A DNA stretch of 64,000 nt from Ambrosia x helenae. Lineage: Eukaryota; Streptophyta; Magnoliopsida; Asterales; Asteraceae. The notes under the pieces were generated by a model. It was not told where the DNA came from. It saw nothing but the letters and a program-made list of their open reading frames with translations, and searched no databases. Made by a program: the position numbers and the translations under genes. Position 1 is the stretch's first letter, and each line of letters opens with the position of its first letter. Shown here piece by piece: positions 1 to 11,375 of this stretch. Location: NCBI GenBank assembly GCA_030844895.1, contig CM061223.1, positions 17,123,994 through 17,187,993 of the forward strand, given 5' to 3'.

Positions 1-2
1 GA

Positions 3-3000
3 GAACGTGGCTGCACGTTTAAAGCTTTCCTGGACTGCAAGCCACTCAACTTCAGCGGCACTGAAGGTTCTGTCGGACTAGTCAAGTGGTTCGAGAAGAC
101 CGAAGCCGTGATCCGTATCAGCAGCTGTACCCCGCGACAGGCTGTCATGTACGCCACTAACCTGTTTCTGGACCAAGTTCTAACCTGGTGGAACAACCAA
201 GTGCAGACACTGGGAGATGATGCTGCTTACTCCTTGTCATGGTTGGAGTTGAAAGAACTAATGATCGCCGAGTACTGCCCGGCAAGTGAAGTACAGAAGC
301 TAGAGACTGAGTTCTGGAACCTCGCCATGGTTGGATCGGACGTAGCTGGTTACACGTCCAGATTCCATGACCTCTCCCGGTTAGTGCCTCGTCTGGTCAC
401 CCCGGAAAGCAAGAAGGTGGAAAGATACCTCTTCGGACTGGCACCACAGATACGCGGCATGGTCACTGCTTCCAAACCTACAACCATGCGCGAAGCTATC
501 GACCTCGCCTTAAGCCTCACTGAAGACGCCATCCGAATGGGCACACTAATCCGGAAAGTATCAGGGTTGAAGCTTACTGAGTCCAGCAGTGTTGAGGGTA
601 AGAATCTGGGTACAAGTTCAGTCGTTGGGTCAAGCGAACAGGGAAATAGGCCAAGGTTTGGGAAGCGTAAGCGCGATGAAAGGAAAAAGGATGGATCATC
701 AGGTTCAGGGAAGAAGGGAAAAGGGTATGTGGCCACTGGACGTGGAAATAATGGAAAGCAAGGTTATCAGGGCAGGAACGAAGTGATCTACGGTAAGTGC
801 CGTCGTTCGGGGCACAAGACAGAAGACTGCAGATCGGGAGCGCCAAAGAACGGTGGAGCGAGGCCCTGTTTCTCATGTGGATCGCTCGATCATTGGAAGA
901 GGGACTGCCCCAAACTTAACAACCAAGCCCGTGGGCGGGCGTTCGTGATTGGTGCCGGTGACGCACGACAAGACCCTAATGTGGTCACTGGTACGTTCCC
1001 TCTAAATGGTCATTATGCTTCAGTATTGTTTGATACTGGCGCTGATTTTAGCTTCGTATCTGTCGAATTTAAAAGATTACTTGGTTTAAAGACTAGTAAG
1101 CTAGACACACCATACTCTATCGAACTAGCTAACGGTAAGACTATAGAAACTCGAGAGGTAGCGAAGGATTGTAAGTTGGATCTCTGTGGTCATGAGTTTG
1201 GCATTGATCTATTGCCAGTCGTACTGGGTAGCTTTGACATAGTCGTTGGTATGGATTGGCTATCCGCACACCGCGCCATCGTCGTGTGCAACGACAAAGT
1301 AATTCAAGTTCCCCTCGCAAGCGGCGAAACCCTATCGATCCAAGGGGAAAGGCGTGGAACACCATTAAGAATTATTACCAGCATGAAAGCCAGGAAGTGC
1401 CTAAGGAAAGGTCTCGTCGCATTCTTGGCGCACGTAGTAGACAAGAAGGCCGACGAGCGAAAGCTAGAAGACATTCCGATAGCCAGAGACTTTCCAGATG
1501 TGTTCCCAGAAGATTTGCCGGGATTGCCACCACCCCGACAAGTCGAGTTTCGCATCGACCTTGTTCCAGGAGCAGCACCGGTAGCGCGATCGCCATATCG
1601 CCTAGCTCCTTCTGAGATGCAGGAACTGTCTGGTCAACTGCAGGAGTTGTTGGACAAAGGTTTCATAAGACCAAGCTTCTCACCCTGGGGAGCTCCCGTC
1701 TTATTCGTGAAAAAGAAGGATGGCACCTTTCGAATGTGCATCGACTATCGAGAACTGAACAAGCTAACTATTAAAAATCGCTATCCTCTTCCCAGGATCG
1801 ACGATTTGTTTGATCAACTTCAAGGATCCAGTTTCTACTCCAAGATCGATCTAAGGTCCGGTTATCATCAGTTGCGTATTCAGGAAGAAGACGTGCCAAA
1901 AACAGCATTCAGGACTCGTTATGGGCACTATGAGTTTCTGGTTATGCCATTCGGCCTAACCAACGCACCAGCTGTTTTCATGGACTTGATGAACCGAGTG
2001 TGTAAGCCATACTTGGACAAATTTGTCATTGTCTTCATCGATGACATCTTGATCTACTCACGCACTAAGGAAGAACACGAGGATCATCTTCGATTAATCC
2101 TCGAGGTACTACGCAAGGAGAAACTCTATGCTAAGTTTTCAAAATGTGACTTTTGGATTCGAGAGGTTCACTTTTTAGGCCACGTAGTGAATGAAAAGGG
2201 TATACATGTCGATCCCGCCAAGATCGAAGCAATCAAGAATTGGGACGCCCCTAGAACGCCTACTGAAGTACGACAATTTCTTGGCCTTGCGGGCTACTAC
2301 AGAAGGTTCATCGAGAACTTTTCTAAAATAGCACAGTCTTTAACCATGCTAACCCAAAAGGATAAGAAGTTTGAATGGACAGAAAGGCAGGAAGCAGCGT
2401 TTCAGTTGCTGAAGGATAAGTTATGTGGCGCCCCGATACTATCACTCCCCGATGGTACAGAAGACTTCGTAGTTTACTGTGACGCCTCTCATCAGGGATT
2501 GGGTTGTGTATTGATGCAGCGAGAGAAGGTCATAGCCTATGCTTCCAGACCGCTAAAACTTCACGAGAAGAATTACACCACACATGATCTGGAACTAGGA
2601 GCCGTGGTATTCGCACTCAAGATATGGAGACATTATCTGTACGGAACCAGGTGTACGATCTTCACTGATCATAAAAGTTTGCAGCACATCTTTGACCAAA
2701 AGGAATTAAACATGCGACAACGGCGATGGGTCGAACTATTGAACGATTACGATTGTGAGATAAAGTACCATCCCGGGAAGGCAAACATTGTAGCCGACGC
2801 CTTGAGTCGCAAGGAACGGGTTAAGCCATTGCGTGTCCGAGCTTTGGGTCTAACCATCCACACGAACCTGACCGACCGGATTCGTGAAGCTCAAACTAAC
2901 GCTCTTAAACCCGAGAATGTCAAAGGTGAAAGATTGCGGAAGATGGTTGATTCACTGGAGTCAAAAGCGGATCAAGCTCTGTATTTCATGAATAGAATTT

Positions 3001-3188
3001 GGGTACCAGTGTACGGTGGATTGCGTGAACTGGTATTGGCCGAAGCCCACAGTTCGCGATATTCGGTTCACCCTGGAGCAGACAAGATGTTCCGTGATCT
3101 AAAAGAATTTTACTGGTGGCCAAATTTCAAGAGGGATATAGCGGCGTATGTTGCGCGATGTTTGACTTGCGCGAAGGTCAAGGCCTAG
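3..3188 (+). pseudogene. Tekay-like gag-protease-RT-RNase H-integrase zinc region
   Basis: The frame is already open at base 3. In order: retrotransposon gag domain (about 3-560), a basic linker, a zinc-knuckle pair (about 786-915), an aspartic protease with DTGA (about 1030), reverse transcriptase with the FIDD active site (about 2033), RNase H with its DAS, E, TDH and ADAL acidic positions (2478-2815), and the HHCC zinc finger of integrase (about 3048-3170). Of the two knuckles, the second (CFSCGSLDHWKRDC) is intact; the first has lost its leading Cys. The frame ends at TAG 3186-3188, inside integrase, and the same frame continues beyond it. A CAG-to-TAG transition would explain the stop. 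Confidence 0.93.
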
Positions 3189-3833
3189 CATCAGAGACCG
3201 TCCGGTTTGCTCCAGCAACCGGAAATACCGGAATGGAAATGGGAAAGGATCACTATGGATTTCATTACCAAGTTGCCCAGGACAACAAGCGGCCATGACA
3301 TGATCTGGGTAATCGTTGATCGATTGACAAAATCTGCACACTTCCTCCCCATTCGCGAAACGGATAAGTTGGAAAAACTGACCCGTTTGTATATTAAGGA
3401 AGTTGTGTCGAAGCACGGTGTACCTATTTCCATCATCTCCGATCGAGATAGTCGTTTCACCTCAAGATTTTGGGAAAGTTTAAATGAAGCCCTCGGTACT
3501 CGCCTTGACATGAGTACCGCATATCATCCACAAACCGATGGTCAGAGTGAACGGACCATCCAGACCTTGGAAGATATGCTACGGGCATGCGCAATCGATT
3601 TCAGCGGAAGTTGGGATACACACTTGCCACTAGTAGAGTTTTCGTATAACAACAGTTACCACACAAGCATTCAGGCTGCACCTTTTGAAGCTCTATATGG
3701 ACGCAAGTGTAGATCGCCTCTATGTTGGGCCGAAGTTGGCGAAAAGCAACTTACCGGGCCCGAAATTGTTCAAGAAACGACGGATAAGGTCTTTCTGATA
3801 AGAGAACGTCTCAAAGCGGCACGTGACCGATAG
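3189..3833 (+). pseudogene. Tekay-like integrase catalytic core, between two stops
   Basis: This continues in the same frame as the preceding segment. It carries the D,D,E triad: Asp in MDFITKLP, Asp in IISDRDSRF, and Glu after TDGQSE. These are the catalytic residues of the retroviral-type integrase that inserts element cDNA. The first methionine after the stop (3207) is only a convenient start; the segment was once part of one polyprotein. It ends at TAG 3831-3833, again where CAG would fit the family, and reading continues in frame. Confidence 0.92.
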
Positions 3834-4322
3834 AAAAGCTACGCAGACATGAGGAGGAAGCCTTTGGAATTTCAAGTCGGAGACAGGGTCCTACTAAAGG
3901 TGTCACCTTGGAAAGGTGTCGCGCGCTTTTTGAAGCGCGGAAAACTAAACCCACGATATGTTGGACCATTTGAAATCCTGTCCAGAGTAGGCCCCGTAGC
4001 ATACAAGCTCAAGTTACCACAAGAACTTAACGGTGTACATGACACGTTCCACGTGTCGAACTTGAAAAAGTGCTTATCCGACGAAACCCTCATCATCCCC
4101 GCAGACGAAATCCACATTGACGACAAGTTACACTTCGTCGAAGAGCCAATCGAAGTAACCGATTGGAAGGTCCAAAAGCTAAGACGCAGCAAGATCAGGT
4201 TGGTCAAAGTGCGTTGGAATGCCAAGCGTGGACCGGAGTTCACGTGGGAGCGGCTGGACAGGATGAAGCAAAAGTATCCCGCCCTATTCGAGAAGACCCC
4301 TATACCGGAAAGCTCGAAGTGA
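3834..4322 (+). pseudogene. Tekay-like integrase C-terminus and chromodomain
   Basis: This is the same frame after the second stop. The GDRVLLKVSPWKG motif marks the integrase C-terminal domain. Next come the VGPFEIL and DTFHVSNLK motifs of this lineage. The segment ends with a chromodomain (about 4126-4270, VRWNAKRGPEFTWE) that in chromoviruses steers integration to particular chromatin. The natural stop is TGA at 4320-4322, about 35 bases before the LTR. The only defects seen in the visible coding region are the two TAG codons, so the copy is damaged but not old. Confidence 0.92.
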
Positions 4323-4345
4323 ATTCCGGGACGGAATTCTTTTAA

Positions 4346-4356
4346 CGGGGGGAGAA
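4346..4356 (+). other. Polypurine tract of the Tekay-like element
   Basis: A run of six G followed by AGAA directly abuts the TGTAAC start of the LTR. This is the expected plus-strand primer site next to a 3' LTR. Confidence 0.88.
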
Positions 4357-7300
4357 TGTAACAACCGGCAAAATTAAGGTAATCCCGTACTAATTAATTA
4401 AACGCGATTAACGTAATTAACCGTAATTATGTGATGATTATTTAATTGAGGCCTTAGAAAGATAGAAGTTCCCAAATAATGCATAGGAATGCGTAAGTTT
4501 AATAGCAAAGCATGATAGGATCATGCGCAGGCAAAACTATCCGGTATGGACACTGGCGATTACCCGGTAAAACTTAAATAAGCGAAACGAACTCCGGACA
4601 CCCGGAATATAAAATAAATAATATTTTCATAAAATATAATGAGTTTTGGAAACCCAAAGCCATACGTGAAAGCTTATTGTACAAATCTCCCGGTAACGAA
4701 TAAAGTGCGCGTACCGCACCCGATACGCGCGTAACACGTAATTTCACCCGGCAAAAGCCGAAATAAATTATCAGTAATTTAACTGGGCAAAATTTAATGA
4801 ATATTAACGGTATTTTAATATTTAGGTAACCCACGGTTAAAATTCAAGAAATACCCGGGCGGTACCCGAAGGGAATTAACTTAAACATATTATGGAGTAT
4901 TAATTAGCAAAGTGGACCCCACAAAAATACCCCTTGGGGCCGGCCTATGGCCCACCAAGGTGAGATAACTTGTGGTTAATTAGAAGAAATCATTGGAAGA
5001 TATTAATCATTTGCTTGCATGGGCTTATATTGGATAAGAAAAATTCCACTAATCCACCTCTTTCTCTCTCTAAACTCGGCCAAACACCCTCTTAATCTTC
5101 TAGAGATTTTATTTGGTGATCTTCCATATCCTCTATAATCTTCCAAAATCCAAGACAAGATACATATAATCTTTGCAAGATTTGGAAGGATACTATAAGC
5201 ACACTTGAAGAACACTTGAAGCAAATCACAAAAACATTCTTCTTCTTCTTCTCTTGGCCGTGAGTTTGCACCACCCCACCAACATCTCCCTTTCAATTTT
5301 CATACCTCTAAATCATCTCTAGATCATCATTATTCAAAACCCCTTTTGTGTGTTCAAGAGTTTGGAGCATAACCCACTTGGAAGAACACATTAAACCTCA
5401 CCCAAATCCAAGATCTTTGTCTTCCCTAGCCTTGAGCTAGTAGTAAGTCTTGCATTGTTTTATTACTTGAATGTTCATATTTTGTGCTATGAAAGCAAGT
5501 TGTACATTGTTGGGTAATAAAATAGGTTTTATAAAAATAATGGGTTTTGTTAGAATAAAAATGGAAGAATAATAATAACATTGATGAATCTTGGATTTAT
5601 GTTAATAAATGTAATGTTTGAAGAAATGATGATGAAATACACATACACTTGAGAAAAATGATGATTTGGGTATATTTAATGAGAAGGACTTGAATGAGAT
5701 GAAGATGATTTTAATCATCATAGGATGATATAATAATGCCAAAAAGATATTAAAATGGGTTAGAAAGTCATAGGTGAAAAAAGTTCCATCTTCAAAGTCC
5801 ACTCACTTGGATGAGTGAAAAATGGATATTTTGGATAAAAATATGGAATAAACATGTTAATGACATCTAGGATGGATTAGAAGATCATTAGAAGTGAAAA
5901 GAAGTAAAAACAACTAAGCATGAAGAAAATGGTTCTTCAAAGTCCACTAAAGTGGAAGAAAAATGTTAACTTTGAAAGATAGAGTGAAAAATGCAACAAG
6001 TATAAGTACTAATATGGCAACTTTGGAAGTTGAGGGACTAAAATAAATATTCTAGAAACTATTAGTCCAAAAACACAATAATGGAAAGATTGGTGTCAAA
6101 AAGTGTAAGTAATAATCTTACAAGGTTGATTTGGTAAATACTAGTAGCATACTTGGGCATTTTATGTAAAAGGTATATTTTTATAAAATGGAGGTTTTAT
6201 AAAAATAAAAGGATTAACGCAAGTATTTCATAAGATAAGATTTCATAAAATAAAGACTTGGGAAGACTTGTACAAAAATAGGATACTTTTATATAAATGG
6301 GAATATAAAAGTATCGGAAACATTTTTGAGTAACAAGTCGGACAAGTTGGGCTAAAACGTACAAAGTATATTTTTCCAAGAAATAGACGTTCGGAATCGG
6401 AAGTAGGAACAATACTTCCATGAGAACGCGCAACGGAAATAAATATGAAAAACGCTAACTAACGAACTTAGTTACACGAACCAACGTAAACGGTCATACA
6501 AGAAAGATGCCATTACGACAAAGATAAAAATCTACATATATATTTTAAGAAAGTAAAATATATATAACGAGGGTGAAACGTGCGACGCACTTTCCTAAGT
6601 GTAGAAAGAATATTCGTGGGAAAGGAGAAACATAACGTAACAAATTAAAAACGCTAAACGACACATGAACTTAACAAGTAGCATCCACGCGATGGTATAT
6701 GTACATATACTCGTTTCCGACGAAATTCTAGTATATCTATTTAAATGGGAAAATAGATATGCGAGAAGGAAAACCGAGACGAGTAGGTGAAATATATCTA
6801 CGAACGCGTGAATACCGACAAGATCCTAGTACATTTATTTAAATGGGAAAATAAATGTATGGTGTGGTAAGTCTAGTCGGGCGTTAAGATTATGTTACCG
6901 AACGACAAGAACTTAGCATATTTATTTAAATGGGAAAATAAATATGTGGCAAAGTGAGTCGGGTCGGATAATAAGAAATCACATTATATCGAGCGAAACG
7001 ATCCTAAGTATAATTATTTAAATGGGAAAATAATTATACATTGGGTAGAGTCGTGTCGAGTGTGACATTGTACAAGTCATAAAGAATATTAATAAGAATA
7101 ATATATGACTTGTAAGGAAAGGGTAATCCATCGCCATTGAACCTAGGATACGAAACTATTAAACGGGAATTGGGATAAAGACGTGGTCGGGAAGTTGGGT
7201 GTACAACTTGCCAAGGCACATACACCATAGGTGTAAGTAACTTATACGCCTAGAACCTTTGTAGGTGCGGGATCACAAACCTTACTATTTTCTTCTTTGA

Positions 7301-8070
7301 GCCGAGCACAGTTACAGGTGAGCTTCACGGCCCCATTTCTAAACTATTTAACGTTTTTACGGGGGAAAGATATGTTGGGATTGTATGACGGGTTGGATAC
7401 TTGAGTAAAGATCGCCACTCGGGGTTGAGACCTCCCCACTATAATCATTAATTCAGGAAAGAGAAACCAAAGGAATATTTGGATAGTACTATTGGTGCCT
7501 GACAAGGCCCACCCCTAATCGATAGCGTCGATTATGCATCGGCGTATGCCTGGGGTGCACGTATTCTGAAATAAAGTCGTACGAATACCGAGTAACGACT
7601 TGGGGCGGGGCATTATTAATTGTCTTGGTTTGGTTATAGGCTCAAGTAAATTGTAGGACTTTGCAACTCCTATAAATGTCATAACAAGGATATTCCCACT
7701 TTATAAAGATTTATTAAATTAAAACCTGTGAACTCACCAATATTTATATATTGACGATTTTCAAACATATCTTTCAGGTAATTGAATGATGGAAGTTAGC
7801 ATGGCGAGCAGGGTCAGGGATATCTCCAAGTTGGGCGTTGGGAATGTCGTAAAAGGGTCTCATCTCTTTATTCCATGGACTTAGGGATAAAGGGAGGAGC
7901 CTCCTTATCAATTTCAAAAACAATTTATAATTATGTATGGATAATTTGACATGATTATTAGCATTGAATAAATGCCCGTTTCTTTAATTACTATTGTGAT
8001 TTGCATTAATTTTGGCTTAATACTTTTGAACCGTCGCGCCACGTGTTTCCGCCATAGGCGTGGTGTGACA
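4357..8070 (+). repeat. 3' LTR of the Tekay-like element (about 3.7 kb)
   Basis: The LTR starts TGTAACAACCGG just after the polypurine tract and ends GGCGTGGTGTGACA. The terminal segment ('cgccacgtgtttccgcc' then 'tgtgaca') resembles the ends of the other gypsy LTRs in this window. It has no coding capacity: the apparent ORFs at 4574-7228 and 7914-8129 are short and unrelated to known families. The middle third carries a series of perfect hairpins (separate entry). The left third has short paired motifs (CACTCA/TGAGTG near 5800 and CCACT/AGTGG near 5945) after the shared phrase TTCAAAGTCCACT. The right boundary is inferred from the terminal motif because no second LTR is in the window. Confidence 0.85.
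6176..7114 (+). repeat. Array of eight perfect hairpins in the Tekay-like LTR
   Basis: Hairpins are at 6176-6207 (13-bp arms), 6282-6315 (13), 6536-6565 (12), 6733-6760 (10), 6830-6859 (11), 6917-6946 (11), 7008-7039 (12) and 7071-7114 (11). Five of them (6282, 6733, 6830, 6917, 7008) have the identical eight-base loop AAATGGGA, but their arms differ, and every arm change is matched in the partner arm. Spacing of the last four of these is about 87-98 bases. Seen directly; function unknown. Confidence 0.9.
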
Positions 8071-8458
8071 TCCATCTCGCCCAACCAACCCAAACGCGTA
8101 TCGCCCCAACACCACCCAACTGCTACCAACCTTTAACCACCAAGATTGCGACCCGAGTACGATGGGGTTTTCGCAAATACTTAACATGCCCCAACAATAT
8201 TTTCAAGGTCCAATGGGTTTCACAACCAATATGAATATTAGCGTAGGTGGTACAGATTCTCAAGAACCCGACCTCAAACACGTGTCGGGGACACAACCCG
8301 AGCATGAACCCGAGAGCTCTCTACGTGGAAAACACTCTCATAAGAAAAGGGATATGCGCAGCCTCGTACACGAAAGGTCTATCAACCGTGGAACAAAGAA
8401 GAGGAGTACGTGCTCGCACGGGTGTGGCTAGACATTTCGGAGGATCCTGATTGAAGAA
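8071..8458 (+). pseudogene. Fragment of a Myb/SANT-like (NAM-associated type) gene
   Basis: Reading starts abruptly at the Tekay LTR edge. A Pro/Gln/Asn-rich stretch leads to MGFSQILNMPQQYFQGPMGF, then an acidic-to-basic linker (EPESSLRGKHSHKK). After a one-base frame change near 8350 comes VYQPWNKEEEYVLARVWLD. The last block fits the start of the Myb/SANT-like domain found in a large plant family with a NAM-associated C-terminus, much of it spread by transposons. Reading ends at TGA just after ISEDPD, and the rest of the domain is missing. The Tekay element inserted into it on the left. Recognition is from memory of the family pattern, not a search. Confidence 0.45.
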
Positions 8459-9485
8459 ACAACGAGTGTACTTACCTCAACAGAGATCAGTATACCATTG
8501 GACTCGTTGTTGCTGCAGGGTATAATCATTTGCTCACCACTCGTGGCTGAGATCCGGAACCTGAAAAGAATAAAATTGGTGGGTCGTACGAAAGGAGGCA
8601 ACCACAGAAAAGTCAAAGTGACTCGTAATAGCAGACACAAAAATGGTGTTGGCCCGGTTGGTTGTGATAATGTATCATCGATCCTTCACAAAGAAGGGGT
8701 GACCTCCTTTATATAAGATGTACACGGGCCAAACATCATTAACCCATAACCACGATGATGGGCTTGGGCCCGGGTTACGGGCTTGCCTTATTTCAGCCCA
8801 ATCAGTTAGTATTGGACCAAATAGTTAGAACCAGACTAATCACAATTAATGCAGAAGAGAGAGAAAAGGTAAACTGCCCTGTCATAGGTCCACGTGGCGC
8901 GACTAGAGTGGTTGCAGGCAGATCTTTCTCTGACAGCACCAGTCTGCTTCTTCTATAAGGCGTCTGATGTGACGTATGACACAAAGGTGAATAGTGCAGC
9001 ATGGTGGGATAAGGGGGCTGCACCTTCACAGTTGGTGGTCATATTTGGTGGGCCTACACTGACACGCGTCGTCCTTTGATTGGTCTGCGATAGACCGTCG
9101 CGGTGTTATGCGGTAAGGCTTGAGCATATGGTTTGGACTCCGCGTCGTCTTCTGATTGATTGCACGGAGGTTTAGACTCCGTGTTGGGGAATCCGCATAG
9201 GTCAGCTACCCTTATCTTCGCGACTCTGTGCTTAGCCTTGATGATTAGCACGTGGAGGTCTTATGAGTCAGCAATGTTGTGGGGTAGGCTCTTTCTCCAC
9301 GCTAGGATTTGGGACCCTATCCCTTCAAGTCCCTCCAGTCCAGTTCATCTCCTAATTTTGCGGAAAGATCTGGTGGGGTGCTGGACTAGAATTAGTTAGA
9401 TGTGGGTGAAAGCTCATCCATTTTAATATCATCATGCATAAGAGAGGCTCTGTTATCTGAGGAGATATCATGCGGATGATGTATT
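8459..9485. other. Noncoding stretch, probable U3 part of an LTR-like sequence
   Basis: No coding region is recognised. A TATATAAG-like box lies near 8710. Small inverted repeats occur, for example CACGGAG/CTCCGTG near 9162. It leads without a break into the 78-bp array and the TATA box at 10433, so it is read as the upstream part of a plus-strand LTR promoter. The left boundary could not be fixed and no matching second LTR was found. Confidence 0.35.
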
Positions 9486-10062
9486 TTGGTTTTATGTCAA
9501 CCTATCGTAGGTTGACGACGTGGCAAGTATGTTTTTGAGGACAAAACATGCGAAGAACGACCTTTGATTTTACTCCAACCCATCGCAGGGTGATGATGTG
9601 GCATGCATGTTTCCGAGGAGAAAACATGCGGTTGACTTCTTTTATTTTAAGTCAACCCATCGCAGGGTGATGAAGTGGCAAGCATGTTTCTGAGGAGAAA
9701 ACATGCCTAGAACGTCATTTGATTGGACGTCAACCCATCGCAGGGTGATGATGTGGCAAGCAAGTTTCTGGGGAGAAAACATGCGGAGAACATCTTCTGA
9801 TTTTATGTCAACCCTTCGCAGGGTGATGACGTGGCAAACATATTTCTGAGGAGAAAATATGTAGAGGACATCTTTTGATTGTATGTCGACCCATCGCAGG
9901 GTGATGACATGGCAAGCATGTTTCCGAGGAGAAAACATGCGGAGAACGTCTTTTTATTGTACGTCAACCCATCGCAGGGTGATGACGTGGCAAACATGTT
10001 TATGAGGAGAAAACATGCGGGTGACGTGTCAAGCATGTTTCTGAGGTAGAGCCCTGCGGGTG
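9486..10062. repeat. 78-bp tandem repeat array, about seven copies
   Basis: The core ACCCATCGCAGGGTGATG recurs with its first base at 9500, 9578, 9655, 9733, 9811, 9889 and 9967, a spacing of 77-78 bases. Each unit also holds a hairpin, typically GCATGTTT - seven bases - AAACATGC with one extra base. In the unit at 9811 the arms read ACATATTT and AAATATGT, so two positions changed on both sides. The array ends about 370 bases upstream of a TATA box, as enhancer repeats in LTR U3 regions often do. Short minus-strand ORFs across it reflect only the 78-base (26-codon) period. Confidence 0.92.
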
Positions 10063-10408
10063 ACGTGTCTTTCCCTTTTTGGATAATGCGCGGTCGTCGT
10101 CATTAATACTTAGAAATGATTGAAAGTAATTGCGCCGGAAATTTGAAATGGTTGCATTAATTTTGGAGGGTTTCGAGGAGTCGTGTTGTGGAAGCCGAGG
10201 AGGTACAACAGGTGTCTCAGATGACAGACAGGACGTCTGTCATAATGGCAGGTCACATCTGGCACGTGGTATACCACCTTTTTCGTATGTGTCAGGGGCG
10301 TGGCCGCCCACGCGTGCGCGAGTGTAACTACTTTTGAGGTAGTGGGGCACATGTCACACTGTGGGTGATTCAAAACCTGAATCGTTTGCATGTTTTCTTC
10401 CAGTTGTA

Positions 10409-10440
10409 ACCCATCGCAATTAATGCGATGGGTATAAATA
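10409..10440 (+). promoter_or_regulatory. Palindrome abutting a TATA box (TATAAATA at 10433)
   Basis: ACCCATCGCA and TGCGATGGGT form perfect 10-bp arms around a five-base spacer, and the last base of the right arm is the first T of TATAAATA. The arm sequence is the same CCCATCGCA found in every unit of the 78-bp array upstream. A CT-rich leader and an ATG at 10603 follow, which fits a promoter with transcription starting near 10465. Confidence 0.6.
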
Positions 10441-10602
10441 GGGTTTCCCCCCTCTCCTTCACACTTTCAAATTTCTCCAACGTTTTCTTCCAAATCCTCT
10501 CACTATCTTCGACGAATCTTCATCTTCTCCGGTGGCTCTTCAAGTTTTCCAACGAAACATTAAGTTTTCTAACGAACTTTTGAAGGTTTCTGTTGCTTTT
10601 TT

Positions 10603-10719
10603 ATGTCCAAAAGTTCCTCGACACCATCCGAGATGACTAAGAAGGCCAAATATCCTCCCAAACTGATAAATACCACCACTAATAGGAAGGTTTGGGATGC
10701 TCAGGCTTGTACACTTTGA
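10603..10719 (+). pseudogene. Short N-terminal remnant of an element-encoded protein
   Basis: The first ATG after the TATA box opens a 38-codon frame (MSKSSSTPSEMTKKAKYPP...) ending at TGA. A Ser/Thr/Lys-rich start after a CT-rich leader is like the start of the minus-strand gypsy-type gag at 23420, so this may be the 5' stub of a related element in the opposite orientation. It is too short for a firm call. Confidence 0.25.
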
Positions 10720-10950
10720 AGCCTGTTTCCAAGCCCAGGACATTGAACCGACTTCGTTTGGAGGTTGCGTATTTGTTTCCGCGACCCCTCCTCATGATTT
10801 TCTTCGTTGTTGCTGCCCCATTCACGAATGATCTCCGCCGAGGAGGAGAGGAAGTTGGCTAAGCTAGCAACGTTGTCTTCAAGTAAATCATTGCGAGGCC
10901 TAGTTCGTTGGAACACCTGTTCAGCGGGCGGTATGTAGTTGCCGAGGAAC

Positions 10951-11370
10951 TCACGACAATTTCAAGGTCGGAGAACCGGCTGCCATGAACAAGGCTTCAC
11001 TCAGGCACGAAGGCCTTACTTGCATCTCTAGGGTGAAAAATTTGGGGATAAGGAACAGTTTCAACCTCTTCAGAGCGCCCTGATATACGCGCAAAGGAGC
11101 TACCTTCCTGCTCCGGCCCCTTACCAACATTTTTCTCAACAAACTCCTCTTTCGGGTTTCCACCCTCGTGCAAAGCAAGATCTTCAAACACAACATCTTG
11201 AACAACGTCCGCCTGAACCACATCATGCTCCACCCCGCGCCCCTCATCAGTATAAATTCCAAAATTTTGGGGTGGAGCTGCGGGTGGAGTGGGAAGGCGT
11301 GTAGGCGACATAGTTGGCGGTGTAGGCGGATGAACAGTTGGAGAGGGAGTCTTCTTTTTCTCCACAGGGG
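10951..11370 (-). pseudogene. C-terminal part of the gypsy-type transposon gag (minus strand)
   Basis: A Pro-rich stretch (PTVHPPTPPTMSPTRLPTPP) is followed by an acidic segment and GKGPEQEGSS, typical of the low-complexity tail after the folded domain in this family. It continues the gene whose N-terminus is at 21658-23420: the intervening insertions have clean target-site duplications, and the remaining 14374-14434 piece joins the two. At least two frames are used across the segment, so it is decayed. Downstream (lower coordinates) it fades into unrecognised sequence by about 10720. Confidence 0.45.
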
Positions 11371-11375
11371 TAATG

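Larger units (their letters stand above)
1..8070 (+). mobile_element. Ty3/gypsy chromovirus, Tekay/Del-like, 5' end outside window
   Basis: Domain order is gag, zinc knuckle, protease, reverse transcriptase, RNase H, integrase and a C-terminal chromodomain, followed by a polypurine tract and one very long LTR that opens TGTAAC and ends GTGACA. Integrase after RNase H defines Ty3/gypsy, and the chromodomain plus the long LTR point to the Tekay/Del group of chromoviruses. The 5' LTR and primer site lie left of base 1, so the target-site duplication (TCCAT would be expected from the right flank) cannot be checked. Two in-frame stops mean this copy cannot make its polyprotein. It landed inside a Myb/SANT-like fragment that resumes at 8071. 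Confidence 0.93.

Noticed and set aside
1256..1615. Arg/Ser-rich overlapping frame inside the Tekay-like pol
   Set aside because: It is a shifted-frame reading of the protease-RT region without independent support.
9486..10062. Regular repeats resembling a CRISPR array
   Set aside because: Units are 78 bp and similar across their whole length with no unique spacers. The context is a plant LTR promoter.
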